Shown here: positions 13,673 through 22,596 of the stretch, piece after piece | Layout of the letters: the number at the start of each line of letters is the position of its first letter | How positions within the stretch are numbered: position 1 is the stretch's first letter | IMG/VR virus record: IMGVR_UViG_3300043119_000974 | Span: 1 to 42,602 of that record | Length of the DNA: 42,602 nucleotides | Reading direction: 5' to 3' (one strand) | From: a virus | Notes under the pieces: model-generated | Seen by the model: the letters and a program-made list of their open reading frames with translations, nothing else | Database searches by the model: none | Told to the model about the DNA's origin: nothing | Made by a program: the position numbers and the translations under genes

Positions 13673-15841
13673 TTACTCATCTTGTTTCCTCTTAACCGTC
13701 CTGATTCCAAGCAGTGCGGCAAGAGCGTTGGGGTCAGAGAAGTAGTCGGTAAGCCAGCTCCAATCGTAGTCATCGTACTGTTCGTACTGTCCGACCATGT
13801 TATACCGCAACGCTTCTCGTGCCATTTGTCCTCGTTCCATGAGAGCGTCTCGCATGTTCCTTCCGGTTGTGCTGGCAATGTATGCAGCAAGATCATTGAA
13901 CGACTGGAAGTCATGAACTTCACTGTCGTCGGGTATCTCAGCGGCTACATCCTCAACGACCGGAGCGACAACAGGGGCAGCTTCCTCTTCAGCACTCTTG
14001 AGAACGGGCTTGTAGCCGTGGAGTTCTGCTTGACGTGCTACGAAGCGGACCGCATCGTCGCCTTCCAAGCCAAGTCTTCCTGCCCAGTCTGCAAGCGGTC
14101 CAGAGCCGTCAGTACGCCATTGTTTGTAAGCAGCGTTGAACTTGGCAGGTGAATCAACGACCGGAGTGTCCCGCCAGTTGAACTCGCCACTTGCGAGGCT
14201 ACGCGCATACTCGGAAACTCCGGGCATGTTCTGGTCAAGCGTCTCAGGATCGCGTATGGAGCCATTCCCGTATCTGTCGAGGTTATTCATGATGTCAGCC
14301 TGAATCGCATACGCCTCCTTGGTGAGAAGAGCATACGAAGGCATCTTGCCATGTTTATCCTGATATTCTTCGATGTACGCCGTAAGCAGCATGTCGAAGT
14401 GGGAGATTGCCTCAATACCGGCTGCTGTGCCGGGATCAATGGTATCTCCATCACCGGGAAGGAGGTCGTCCATTCCCTTGCCAGCGATAGCACGGAAGAT
14501 ACGGCTTTTTGCAGCACCAGCCACATCGCCTTGGAGTTGAGTGTGGTATCGTTCACGCTGCTCCATGTCGTCGATAAGGGACAATGCCTTTTCAAGCCCG
14601 TAGTCCTTGTTGACACCTGCGATGATGTCAGTCGAAGAGGCTCTGCCGCTCATGATCTTGAGGCGCATACGCACGGTATTCATCTGTGATTCAGCGGTGT
14701 CCACAAACTTGTAGGCCAATCCGCTTATCACGTTGTCCCGCAGGCTTCGCAGGAGCGGAATGTGCATAGTGTCCGCACCAGTCTGCTCAACCAAGTCCTT
14801 CACAGTCAGTTGCGGATTTTCCAGAAGGAGTCGCCCCGCCTTGCGGGAGAGCTGCTCCTTGGCATCCTCCTGCTGCTTATCCTTGAGCCATGCTTCCCAT
14901 TTGATGTCGTCGCGCTGGCCTGCCTCGATCTCGCGTTCAGTAGCCTCACGAAGGGCTATGGCGTATTGCGTCTTGCCAAGGATTCCGTTGCCTGTGTCAA
15001 TGTGGTCCAACACATCGAGAACATCTTCGTCCTCAAGCTGTTTAGCCTTGGAGACAACCGCGTTCACCACCAGTTTGTTCACTTCACTGGCAGGGAGACC
15101 ACTGGCGATCTGTTCCTGCACGTCCTGCATGATCGCTTGTCCGAGACTTGTCAGGCTCATTGAGCGCGTACCTTCTTCTGTCCAGTTCACGGCTGGATCG
15201 TGAAGGAGGGTGTCAATGCGGTTCCCGATGAGACTGCCCAGTTCCTGTTCAGCTTTCTTGAGGTTTTCACCCCAACGAAGCTGCACATGCCTTGAGGAAA
15301 GCAGTGACTTCGAGCGTTCAGCCATCGGGGTGAACTCTTTGGCAACGTCGATGTCATCGAACTCGGACAGGTTTTCTTCACGCCACTTCTTGTCAAAATC
15401 GCCCATGAAGTTGGTCAGGGCTTGCGGGTCTTCTTGGTTCACGACACCCGACTTCTGATATTCGTCCATGAGCTGGTTGTAATATTCCATGCCCTTGGAC
15501 TTCAGCCGAGCTGCTTTGTAGCCTCGAATCAGGTGCGGATTCGCTCCTGTGTACTCAGGATTTGCGGCAACGAACTCTTTCCACGAAACCATATTGGCCT
15601 TCATCGCGAGTTCACTGCCTTCAGCCGTAACTTGCTCGACATGCTCTTGATGCTTTCCGTCGAGGTATTTTGTGAGCTTGGGTTCGACCTGCGCCAACCC
15701 TGCACTCAGTGCTTTCCATTTACTGAAACGGAGATCAGGGGCAGCAATGTAATCAGGAGCCTGTCTGACGTAGCTGGACGCTGCTCCCGACCGAGCCGTC
15801 GCCCTGATCTCCCTTTCTTCTCTCAACTTTTCCAGCCTCAT
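13673..15841 (-). CDS. Internal virion protein C (T7 gp15-like)
   Basis: This 722 aa protein occupies the T7 gene 15 position and has nearly its length (747 aa). It is helical and charged, with no enzyme motif, as expected for the internal core/ejectosome protein that works with gp14 and gp16. It starts MRLEKLREEREIRATARSGA and ends in basic RTVKRKQDE. A Pro/Val/Ala-rich linker with EEEAAPVVAPVVEDVAAEIP lies near 640-660. The site GGGAG precedes the ATG, and the gene follows the gp14-like stop by three bases. Confidence 0.88.
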   Translation of the reverse strand: MRLEKLREEREIRATARSGAASSYVRQAPDYIAAPDLRFSKWKALSAGLAQVEPKLTKYLDGKHQEHVEQVTAEGSELAMKANMVSWKEFVAANPEYTGANPHLIRGYKAARLKSKGMEYYNQLMDEYQKSGVVNQEDPQALTNFMGDFDKKWREENLSEFDDIDVAKEFTPMAERSKSLLSSRHVQLRWGENLKKAEQELGSLIGNRIDTLLHDPAVNWTEEGTRSMSLTSLGQAIMQDVQEQIASGLPASEVNKLVVNAVVSKAKQLEDEDVLDVLDHIDTGNGILGKTQYAIALREATEREIEAGQRDDIKWEAWLKDKQQEDAKEQLSRKAGRLLLENPQLTVKDLVEQTGADTMHIPLLRSLRDNVISGLAYKFVDTAESQMNTVRMRLKIMSGRASSTDIIAGVNKDYGLEKALSLIDDMEQRERYHTQLQGDVAGAAKSRIFRAIAGKGMDDLLPGDGDTIDPGTAAGIEAISHFDMLLTAYIEEYQDKHGKMPSYALLTKEAYAIQADIMNNLDRYGNGSIRDPETLDQNMPGVSEYARSLASGEFNWRDTPVVDSPAKFNAAYKQWRTDGSGPLADWAGRLGLEGDDAVRFVARQAELHGYKPVLKSAEEEAAPVVAPVVEDVAAEIPDDSEVHDFQSFNDLAAYIASTTGRNMRDALMERGQMAREALRYNMVGQYEQYDDYDWSWLTDYFSDPNALAALLGIRTVKRKQDE

Positions 15842-15844
15842 CTA

Positions 15845-16531
15845 TTAACTCCCTAGTCTGTACTTTCCGGTTTCAGGATCACGGGTTGAGTACCGCCCGT
15901 AGGCTCCAAGGCCACTAGCTGCAATGGACAGTCCTGCACCGATGCCGGATGCGAAGCCGAGACTGTTCACAGGCTTTGGAATGTAGCGACCAGAAGCGGA
16001 GCCACGGTTCTTCGCTGTGTCTCTGAAACCTTTGACTGCGATGTTGCTCTGTACGGTGTCCAGCTCAAGCTGGTGACGCACAGAGTTTTTGTACCTCGCC
16101 TCCTGTCGCATGAAGTCGTCCATGAGGAACTGGAGCGACTGGCCTGCTGCCTCACTTGAAGCCAAGGCCGTCCCTTGTTTCTGGAGACGTTCACGCTGGA
16201 TGCGTTGTTCTTCCTGTGCTGCCGCCTCTTGCTTCTGCATGAGCGCAATGCTTTCAGCGGCTGTCTGTTCGATGTAATCCTTGTTGGCGAGTTCGGCGTT
16301 CTTGACCGCTGTCTCGTTATAGTTGTCAGCCATTTCACTCTGATAAGCGTTCATGGCGTTGGCCTGTTCCATCTGAACAGCCATGTTCGCAGCCGTCGAA
16401 GCTGCGGCAATCGCAAGGGAATACATGAACATCTGCGACGCCGTAATCGTCGAGGCTGCGGCTGCACCACCACCAGCGGCTGCGCCACTTGCGGCAGCGG
16501 TTCCGGCAGTTGCTGAAGCAGGTTCACACAT
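15845..16531 (-). CDS. Internal virion protein B (T7 gp14-like)
   Basis: This 228 aa protein (T7 gp14 is 196) is the outer-membrane-pore type ejection protein by position. It has a Gly/Ala-rich hydrophobic N-terminus (about 8-55, including ASTITASQMFMYSLAIAAAS), a central long coiled coil rich in Glu and Gln (about 80-125) and a Gly-rich C-terminus. The start at 16531 is chosen because GAGGG lies upstream; it overlaps the preceding gene by 8 bases. The amphipathic, Ala-rich N-terminus fits a protein that inserts into membranes on ejection. Confidence 0.85.
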   Translation of the reverse strand: MCEPASATAGTAAASGAAAGGGAAAASTITASQMFMYSLAIAAASTAANMAVQMEQANAMNAYQSEMADNYNETAVKNAELANKDYIEQTAAESIALMQKQEAAAQEEQRIQRERLQKQGTALASSEAAGQSLQFLMDDFMRQEARYKNSVRHQLELDTVQSNIAVKGFRDTAKNRGSASGRYIPKPVNSLGFASGIGAGLSIAASGLGAYGRYSTRDPETGKYRLGS

Positions 16532-16997
16532 AGGCAACCCTCACAAATTCATAGAACGGCCTTTGTTCAAAGCCGTGCGGTTGAATGTTCAAGAACTTAA
16601 ATCCGCACCAGCGAAGCCACCGGATATGCACGGTATTCCGCGCATCGACGTAGTTCATGAGCATTCTGTATTTCTGGTGAAGCTCAAGGACACGCGCTCG
16701 ACATCTTCGCAGGAATTGGAACGGATACTTCTCCAAGTCTGGTGTGCAGTGCATCCAAACCACGCCTACGTCAGGTGAGCCGGGGAGAGGGACGGCACCA
16801 TAGATACCGACCACTTCCCCGGCCTCTCCGATCAGTGTGTTGCAGGGATCAGAATGGACGATGCCATACAGCATTGAGTTCAACGGACTGTTGCCTGTCG
16901 ATGCGTGTATCTCGTCCGTATCTTCCTGACGAAGACGTGAAGAAAGCCACAGCACATCGTCCAGTGTTGCTGGTCTGACGTACTTATCTTTCTTCAT
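16524..16997 (-). CDS. Internal virion protein A (T7 gp13-like)
   Basis: This 157 aa protein (T7 gp13 is 138) is required for morphogenesis in T7 but its exact role is unclear there. It has the look of an N-acetyltransferase-like fold: YVRPATLDDVLWLSSRLRQE at the N-terminus, GEAGEVVGIYGAVPLPG in the middle and ARNTVHIRWLRWCGFKFLN near the end, the last resembling the Asn-x-x-Ala-x-x-x-Tyr region of GNAT proteins. The start at 16997 forms a TAATG junction with the gene 12-like stop, favouring coupled translation; AAGGAG lies a little far upstream (12 bases). Confidence 0.82.
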   Translation of the reverse strand: MKKDKYVRPATLDDVLWLSSRLRQEDTDEIHASTGNSPLNSMLYGIVHSDPCNTLIGEAGEVVGIYGAVPLPGSPDVGVVWMHCTPDLEKYPFQFLRRCRARVLELHQKYRMLMNYVDARNTVHIRWLRWCGFKFLNIQPHGFEQRPFYEFVRVAYV

Positions 16998-19336
16998 TAA
17001 AGGCGTTTGCTCCTTATGGTATACATTCCCTCCCATTCACCGCTAATGAAGTGACAGGGGAGGAAGCTGTCGCTTACAATTTCCACTTCCACTTGGTCGT
17101 TCTTCGACATGACCGGGAATTTGAACGTGCCATTAGAGACTGGGATTCTTCCAAGCACGTTCGAGCCGGAGCCAAGTATGCGGCCTGTGAACTCGTACAC
17201 ATTCGGTTCGCGATACAAAGGCAGCACAACGGCGCGGAAGTATCCGGTATTTGCGTAGGTCACGGACCAGTAACGCATCTGCAAGCGACCTTCACCGACC
17301 ACAGCCTGACCGCCTCCCATAGCCTCTTCCTTCAAAACCTGCCGACTGAAGCGGTAGCGCATTGTGCAAGGCAGGCCGATGTAGACCTTCGACGCTTCGT
17401 AATTCCCTTTGACTTCTATCCAGTCAGGACCATGCGCTGCATACGTCGGGACCACGCCAGCGGGATCAGGCGCGTCAGGGTGATGTCTGGTAACGACTTG
17501 AGGAACAGAGTGTATTTTGTACGGGAGTGTGAAGCGGGTGAAACCTGTGAGGCGGTTGTATTCCGCAGTCACTTCCTCTTCGGAAACCTTGCGGTCGAGA
17601 TTGTATTCAAACGGAGCGTCGGGGTCGGTACGGCCCGGTTCAACGCTCATTCGCTCGATATAGACGCCATCCTCGTACTGCATGACCATGTAAAGATCAG
17701 CGTCGAGGAACTCCACGCTCAAAATCGTAGCGTCCTTGAACGTCCACTTGCCCCATGCGCTTTGGAGCTTCTCGTTTCCTGACCAGTAGTATTTGTAGGC
17801 GTACAGAGCGTTACGTTCGTTTTCAGACAGGACGACAAGGATGTCCTCGTTCGTGGAAACGGAGAGCTTATAGACGCCGCCTGCCACGTACTGAGGTACA
17901 TGCGCTGTGATGTCTGCCGCATCGTTCGCCTTTGTGTCCTCCAAGAGGTAGTATTCACGGATGCCTGTGAAACGGCCCTTGTTCACTGCAAAGAAGACGT
18001 TGCGTCCTGCGCCTACGGGCTTCGCACGAAGAGAACACTCGAACTCCGTCATGGGCTTGATTGCCGCAGTCGTGTTCGAGAGAACATCTTCCGCTTCGAG
18101 CCGGAACTGTGTCTGGTCAGAAAAGAGCAGAAGCTCCTCATTGAATGGGATGGCGTGGTGAAGGATAGACACTTTGGAATGTGATGCCGCAGTGTCAATC
18201 GGGTCATTGTCCACCAGCGTGGTCACTGTCGTCGGGAAGAAGTTAAAGAACTCGGTCGCCTCCGACATGATGCAGTTTTCGTCGGAAAGGAAACCAAGAC
18301 GATTGCGGTAGAAGAAGATGTCGTTAATCCTTCGCCCAACGAATGTTGGTTCAGGAGCACTCTCTTCATCTCCGCATGTTCTTTCTTTCCATTCAAGGCG
18401 TTTGAAAGAGAACGTGCCGTCAGCTTCACGTACAAGAGCGTGAGGCATGGTTGAAGCATCGAACTTCCACTTCATCCCCGGCTTTACCGTCTCGATCCAG
18501 ACGCCTTTGTCGAAGTCTGTGTTTTCGTTGTTCGGTTGGAATTTGACGTAGTAGTTGTCAAAGCTGGACGACTGGTCGCCCACGATTTCAACAGTGAAGT
18601 CCTTCGGCGCAACCGTGGGAAGATCGCTGAACTGCTGGACTGATTTCTTTGCCAGTTTGGTATGGGTGTTGGAACGGCTGTCCTCGACCTTGATCGTGAA
18701 ATCACTCCCATCCGCTTTGCGAATCCAGATTGTCGAGTGCTCGACTTTGACCTCGAAGCCTTGAATTTGATCTGCCAATGCCGTTGCAATCTCAGTCGTG
18801 GACACCTTTCCGGTGTTCCCGGTGGAGTGTTTGATCTCAGTATCGTCAATCTTCAGTGTGTAGTCAGTTTCGTGGCTGGCCTGCTTGATGAAGACGATGG
18901 CTTCGACACCTCTATCCGGGGATGTTTCTTCGGACATCCGCACCACTTTTTCTTTGTTCAGGATGAACGTGTAGTCAGCGATAGTGACGGTTTTAAAGGC
19001 CGTCTCAGGAGCGTCCGTCGCAAGGTATTCTGCCCCGTCAGGGAAGTTGACCGTCTTCTCGACACCGTTCAAATCGAAGACCTTGATGTCGCGGTTCATG
19101 ATAAGAACGATGTATCGCTCATTGATGTCGCGGTTGATGATGTGTGAATAGGCGTTATCCAGCTTGCCTTCGACGATCTTTGCACAATGGCTCGTGGATG
19201 GACGCTTCTTCAGTCCTTCAACGACGGAAGGGTAGCAGTTCTCTTGCAACTCGCACTGGGATGCCAGCCGGAGTGCAAAAGGCTGCTGTGACACGCCGTT
19301 GACCAAGTTGGGTATGGTTGTGGAGATAAGTGGCAT
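16997..19336 (-). CDS. Tail tubular protein B (T7 gp12-like)
   Basis: This 779 aa protein (T7 gp12 is 794) forms the nozzle of the short tail. The N-terminus TTIPNLVNGVSQQPFALRLA is the family signature and is followed by CYPSVVEGLKKRPSTSH. The rest is beta-rich, as expected for the nozzle propeller, with NDIFFYRNRLGFLSDENCIM and a C-terminal EVEIVSDSFLPCHFISGEWE that are also typical. The neighbours (tubular A upstream, internal virion proteins downstream) are in T7 order. Confidence 0.95.
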   Translation of the reverse strand: MPLISTTIPNLVNGVSQQPFALRLASQCELQENCYPSVVEGLKKRPSTSHCAKIVEGKLDNAYSHIINRDINERYIVLIMNRDIKVFDLNGVEKTVNFPDGAEYLATDAPETAFKTVTIADYTFILNKEKVVRMSEETSPDRGVEAIVFIKQASHETDYTLKIDDTEIKHSTGNTGKVSTTEIATALADQIQGFEVKVEHSTIWIRKADGSDFTIKVEDSRSNTHTKLAKKSVQQFSDLPTVAPKDFTVEIVGDQSSSFDNYYVKFQPNNENTDFDKGVWIETVKPGMKWKFDASTMPHALVREADGTFSFKRLEWKERTCGDEESAPEPTFVGRRINDIFFYRNRLGFLSDENCIMSEATEFFNFFPTTVTTLVDNDPIDTAASHSKVSILHHAIPFNEELLLFSDQTQFRLEAEDVLSNTTAAIKPMTEFECSLRAKPVGAGRNVFFAVNKGRFTGIREYYLLEDTKANDAADITAHVPQYVAGGVYKLSVSTNEDILVVLSENERNALYAYKYYWSGNEKLQSAWGKWTFKDATILSVEFLDADLYMVMQYEDGVYIERMSVEPGRTDPDAPFEYNLDRKVSEEEVTAEYNRLTGFTRFTLPYKIHSVPQVVTRHHPDAPDPAGVVPTYAAHGPDWIEVKGNYEASKVYIGLPCTMRYRFSRQVLKEEAMGGGQAVVGEGRLQMRYWSVTYANTGYFRAVVLPLYREPNVYEFTGRILGSGSNVLGRIPVSNGTFKFPVMSKNDQVEVEIVSDSFLPCHFISGEWEGMYTIRSKRL

Positions 19337-19338
19337 GG

Positions 19339-19941
19339 CTACCTCTCCAACACTTTCGAGATGCTCCAGCCGCTGAGGAAGTTGTCAGGACCAGAGATCA
19401 TGTTCACGTTGGCAGTGATGCTCTCTGCATCGACAAGGATGCCACGTGCTCTCGCCTCATCCATGACGTTGAAGTCATGCAATGTTCCGGCACCGACCAC
19501 ACGGTCTTGGAATACACGTGCTGCACGGATAGTTACGTAACGCCTAGCAGCTTCGGGCATTTCCTCGAACGGAAGAAGGAAGACTACATCGGCGTGCACC
19601 GTTGACGTGAACCTATACGTGTGGTTTGTGCGGTCATATAACCTCGTGCCACGTTGCACTACGTCCAGAGACGAGCGTGAGGCTACGTGTACACGTACAC
19701 AGTTCTTCGGCAGTACGATCTCACCGTCGCTGTTTGGGGTGAGCGGATAGTCGTCTTCCGTATTGAAGTGCCATCCTTCGGACTGCACCTCTCTGCTGAT
19801 CTCATTCAGCACGTTCTTTGCGATAACAGCGTCCGTGACCATCTGCCCGGACAAGGTGTTCACCGGAGTTTCACCAATCACGGACAGCATGGTGTTCACT
19901 GCTTCCAGTTCCGTTGTCGGGACGGGAAACTTGTTGTCCAT
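19339..19941 (-). CDS. Tail tubular protein A (T7 gp11-like)
   Basis: This 200 aa protein (T7 gp11 is 196) forms the gatekeeper ring between portal and nozzle. The pattern ELEAVNTMLSVIGETPVNTL at the N-terminus, VQSEGWHFNTEDDYPLTP and RRYVTIRAARVFQDRVVG are family hallmarks. The start at 19941 follows AAGGAGGCAAGT; a TTG five codons upstream lies within that ribosome site and is rejected. A strong terminator sits between capsid and this gene, as in T7 after gene 10. Confidence 0.94.
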   Translation of the reverse strand: MDNKFPVPTTELEAVNTMLSVIGETPVNTLSGQMVTDAVIAKNVLNEISREVQSEGWHFNTEDDYPLTPNSDGEIVLPKNCVRVHVASRSSLDVVQRGTRLYDRTNHTYRFTSTVHADVVFLLPFEEMPEAARRYVTIRAARVFQDRVVGAGTLHDFNVMDEARARGILVDAESITANVNMISGPDNFLSGWSISKVLER

Positions 19942-19960
19942 ACTTGCCTCCTTCAAAGGA

Positions 19961-19999
19961 TAAAAAGGGAAGCTCCCGCTGCTTTACAGGAGCTTCCCT
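19961..19999 (-). terminator. Intrinsic terminator after the major capsid gene
   Basis: GGGAAGCTCC pairs with GGGAGCTTCCC around a loop of about 11 bases and is followed by TTTTTAT. Placement directly after the capsid gene corresponds to the T7 terminator Tphi, which makes capsid mRNA more abundant than the tail genes downstream. Confidence 0.9.
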
Positions 20000-20006
20000 A
20001 GAGTTC

Positions 20007-20981
20007 TTAGGCCGCAGCCTTGGACAGTTCGATGGAGCACTCAGGGCGAAGAATGCCGTGGCCCATCGCGTACTTTGCCACGATCAGGTGGCCCTGATAC
20101 ATGACGTTGAAGTCGTTTCCGGTCTTCTGGATTGCCAGATCGCGGAGCTTGACGGTACCGATAGCGGTCTTGTGGAAGGCGATGGCAACAGTGTTGCTGA
20201 AGTCGCCACCATATTCGTTGTTCTCGCCAGCCTTGGCAGCAACGACCGCGTTGGGGACGTTGTTGGACTTAACGATACGGATGTTGGCAACTTTCAGAAT
20301 CTTACCTTCCGCATACACACCAGCACCGCCCCAGTCCTTGTTGATGAGGTCGGTGGTCTGCGCCAGAAGGTAATACTGCGCAGGGCTTACCACGACGACG
20401 CGCTCGTTGTCGGGGATGTCCTTTTCGTCGAACACCTGAGCAGCGTTGAAGATACCGCCAGCCAGAACCTTGCCGTCAGTAGCAAAGTTGGCGTTCTTGA
20501 GGACGGAACCGCCATGCGCTCCCTCAACGGTTGCCGAAGCACGAGCAGCCAGACAAGCAACCCGCATGGTCTTCTGGTCGTATTCACGAGCCAGCGCATT
20601 GCCGAGTTCCTTGGAGTAAATCTGGCGGACATCGTAATGGTTCTTCGCTTCATCCAGATCGTAGATGAACACGTCAGCGATCAGGAGATCGTCGATCTTG
20701 ATGATGCGCTCGTTGTGTTTGATCTGGTTGGAGCCGAGGATGGGAGTGCCGGGGACGTGGTAACGGGCGTTAGCCTTCCAAGTTGCAGGGAAGGACGCGG
20801 ACTTACCGCTGGTGATGGTACGCTCCAGATGGAGTTCCTTCATTACGTTGGTTTCCTCGAAGGCGGTCATGACTTCGCCAGTGAAGACCTTGAGAAAACC
20901 AGCGTTCTCCTGCTCCCAAGAGCCGTCGGTCTGAGCGTTGATCCAGCCGGGGTTGGAACGGATTGCATCGTTCACAGCCAT
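20007..20981 (-). CDS. Major capsid protein (T7 gp10-like)
   Basis: This 324 aa protein (T7 gp10A is 345) builds the icosahedral head with an HK97-type fold. Visible family features are an N-arm ahead of FLKVFTGEVMTAFEETNVMK, the E-loop region TITSGKSASFPATWKANARY, ISO-type helix EAKNHYDVRQIYSKELGNAL (spine helix), and the C-terminal VAKYAMGHGILRPECSIELS. AAAGGAG precedes the ATG. No slippery sequence producing a longer minor form was noticed at the end, which is followed immediately by a terminator. Confidence 0.95.
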   Translation of the reverse strand: MAVNDAIRSNPGWINAQTDGSWEQENAGFLKVFTGEVMTAFEETNVMKELHLERTITSGKSASFPATWKANARYHVPGTPILGSNQIKHNERIIKIDDLLIADVFIYDLDEAKNHYDVRQIYSKELGNALAREYDQKTMRVACLAARASATVEGAHGGSVLKNANFATDGKVLAGGIFNAAQVFDEKDIPDNERVVVVSPAQYYLLAQTTDLINKDWGGAGVYAEGKILKVANIRIVKSNNVPNAVVAAKAGENNEYGGDFSNTVAIAFHKTAIGTVKLRDLAIQKTGNDFNVMYQGHLIVAKYAMGHGILRPECSIELSKAAA

Positions 20982-21158
20982 TTTCAGTTCTCCTTTAGTG
21001 TTGAATTTCGCTTGGTTGATGTTCCAATCTCCGTGCTCAACGCAGCGTGTTCAGGGTCTGGTTGTCCGGCGCACCGGGCCATCCGTACTGACGCTATGTC
21101 TGCTTTGGAGAAGCCGCCTAAAAAGGCGAACTGCATGTGAATCCAACTGGAAGGAGAT

Positions 21159-21198
21159 GTGAGGGACGGGACTTACGGCAAACCTGCCCGTCCTTCAC
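21159..21198 (-). other. Hairpin in the gap before the capsid gene
   Basis: GTGAAGGACGGG pairs with CCCGTCCCTCAC (11 of 12 positions) around a 16-base loop. It sits in the 248-base gap between the holin-like and capsid genes. Lacking a U-run, it resembles an RNA-processing site more than a terminator. No promoter was found in this gap and no gene with a usable ribosome site. Confidence 0.5.
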
Positions 21199-21229
21199 GG
21201 CACAAAGGAGGAATACGATGACAACGATT

Positions 21230-21631
21230 TTACTTTTTGAAGCGGTTGATGAACTCCTTGAAAAGCCAGCGAAGTCCAAAAGCCGCAACGATCTGGCCTA
21301 CGACAGCCAGCTCAACCCACCACGGAGCTTTCTTCAAAGCCTCAAAGCCTTTCTCCATGTAGGGTTGAAGTTCAGGGATGAAGCAGCCAGCGAGGAGAAA
21401 CAGGGTCGCACAGGTCCATGCTTCATCGACGTAGGTGTAGCGACGCTGCCGCATCGCCTCAGTGTCCCAGTCGATCTCAGCTTCAGCCATCCGCTGGAGC
21501 CGTGCGATCTCTGCGTTCGCTCGTGCCTCTTCAATCCGCATCTTTGTCTCAGCCTTTACTCTGCGACGTTCGGACCAGCCTTTGACGACAGAGGTGACAA
21601 GGCTGATCCCTGCGGCGATGAGGCCACCCAT
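21230..21631 (-). CDS. Holin-like membrane protein
   Basis: This 133 aa protein has a short amphipathic N-terminus (GGLIAAGISLVTSVVKGW), a charged helical stretch rich in Arg and Glu (about 19-55) and two hydrophobic segments: CATLFLLAGCFIP (about 73-86) and WVELAVVGQIVAAFGLRWLF (about 105-125). A LQPYMEKGFEALKKAPWW linker joins them. That pattern is shared with a family of phage holin-like proteins. The start at 21631 follows GAGG within the preceding stop region; one base separates it from the scaffold stop codon. A holin between scaffold and capsid genes is not the T7 arrangement. Confidence 0.65.
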   Translation of the reverse strand: MGGLIAAGISLVTSVVKGWSERRRVKAETKMRIEEARANAEIARLQRMAEAEIDWDTEAMRQRRYTYVDEAWTCATLFLLAGCFIPELQPYMEKGFEALKKAPWWVELAVVGQIVAAFGLRWLFKEFINRFKK

Positions 21632-21632
21632 G

Positions 21633-22448
21633 CTAGCCTCGCACAGGCTGGAACACGTCGGAACGCGCCAGCTTGTCTTCGATTTCGCGGGTGTATGCCG
21701 CATCGCGTCCGTAGCGAGGATCACGCATCGCGGTCATGACTTCATGCGAGGAGCGGAACACGTCACCTGCGTTAGAGCCGCTGGCACGTCCTCCGACAAG
21801 GTTGGGTTCCATCCCCATCGCACCGACGTAGCGCATCTTCAAACCAGCCACAGCCAGCTTGATCTGTTCAACGTCGCCGCTGTTCATGACGGCATCGTAG
21901 GCAGCGATCTCTTTCTCGGTGAGATTCTGCCCTGCCCACTGAACCATCTGCGTGTAGGCATCTTCGCCACCTGCGAAGCCTTTGATTTCAGTAATGGCTT
22001 TTTCGGTGAGTACGGCATCCGCTTCCGCAGCTTTCTGCTTGGCGGTTATGCCATCGATGTAGGTGTCAACGACAGCGCGAGGGAAGCCAGCTTCTTCCAG
22101 ACGCTTGTAGCTGGCGTCGGAGAGCTTGCCATCTTTCTCGTATTCAGTGGTGAAGTCAGCCATATCAAGGCCAGCAACCTTGAGGACTTCCGTTGCTTCG
22201 TCGTGAGAAGCTCCTTCCGCGTCCTTGGTGGTCACTTCGCCGTCGGCTTTCTCGCTGCCACCGCCACCGCCCTGTTCACCCATCTTCTTCTGGAGTTCCT
22301 GATAGGCTCTCTCCAGCTCTTCGGTAGACTTGAACTTGCCAGCGAGGAGGGTTTCCTCACCAGCACCGCCTGTATTTTCAGGAGCCTGTTCCGGCGCGTC
22401 AGGGCCAGTCAGCTCAGGCTCAACGGACATTCCATTCAGTTCAGACAT
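21633..22448 (-). CDS. Capsid assembly scaffolding protein (T7 gp9-like)
   Basis: This 271 aa, acidic, helix-rich protein sits between portal and capsid genes, like T7 gp9 (307 aa), and guides procapsid assembly before leaving the head. The N-terminal third is disordered and Pro/Gly/Glu-rich, with AGKFKSTEELERAYQELQKK (about 37-56), a motif shared by T7-like scaffolds, and a Gly run GGGGG. The C-terminal region RDPRYGRDAAYTREIEDKLA is also typical (capsid-interacting end). GAGG lies upstream of the start. Confidence 0.9.
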   Translation of the reverse strand: MSELNGMSVEPELTGPDAPEQAPENTGGAGEETLLAGKFKSTEELERAYQELQKKMGEQGGGGGSEKADGEVTTKDAEGASHDEATEVLKVAGLDMADFTTEYEKDGKLSDASYKRLEEAGFPRAVVDTYIDGITAKQKAAEADAVLTEKAITEIKGFAGGEDAYTQMVQWAGQNLTEKEIAAYDAVMNSGDVEQIKLAVAGLKMRYVGAMGMEPNLVGGRASGSNAGDVFRSSHEVMTAMRDPRYGRDAAYTREIEDKLARSDVFQPVRG

Positions 22449-22467
22449 TGGAACCTCACTTCTTTAC

Positions 22468-22596
22468 TTAGTTGTCGATGCGGACAGTGCCGCTGGGGAG
22501 TTCGGTCTTGATGGGCTTAGATTCGCCGGGGGTCTTGTCGGCGGGGTTGGAACGAACTGCCTTTTCAGGGGCTTCGGTTTCTTTCTTCTTAGCCAT
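22468..22596 (-). CDS. Small Lys/Pro-rich protein between portal and scaffold genes
   Basis: This 42 aa reading frame starts with ATG at 22596, eight bases after AAGGAG. It overlaps the portal stop codon by 8 bases, a typical tight phage junction, and ends 20 bases before the scaffold gene. The sequence MAKKKETEAPEKAVRSNP begins with a basic cluster and continues Pro/Lys/Glu-rich and probably unstructured, ending GTVRIDN. No similarity was recognised. Coding is supported by the ribosome site and spacing. Confidence 0.65.
   Translation of the reverse strand: MAKKKETEAPEKAVRSNPADKTPGESKPIKTELPSGTVRIDN

Noticed and set aside
20984-21136. 50 aa minus-strand frame in the gap before the capsid gene
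   Set aside because: No ribosome site before its ATG and no recognisable features; the gap is better explained by the hairpin and capsid leader.
19914-21140. Long plus-strand open frame of about 400 codons opposite the capsid gene
   Set aside because: It mirrors the codon pattern of the capsid gene on the other strand; the capsid assignment is certain, so this is an antisense shadow.
21218-21739. Plus-strand reading frame with AAAGGAGGAATACG before its ATG, opposite the holin-like gene
   Set aside because: It lies antisense to two well-supported genes, has no recognisable protein features and no promoter; the ribosome-site match is probably chance.
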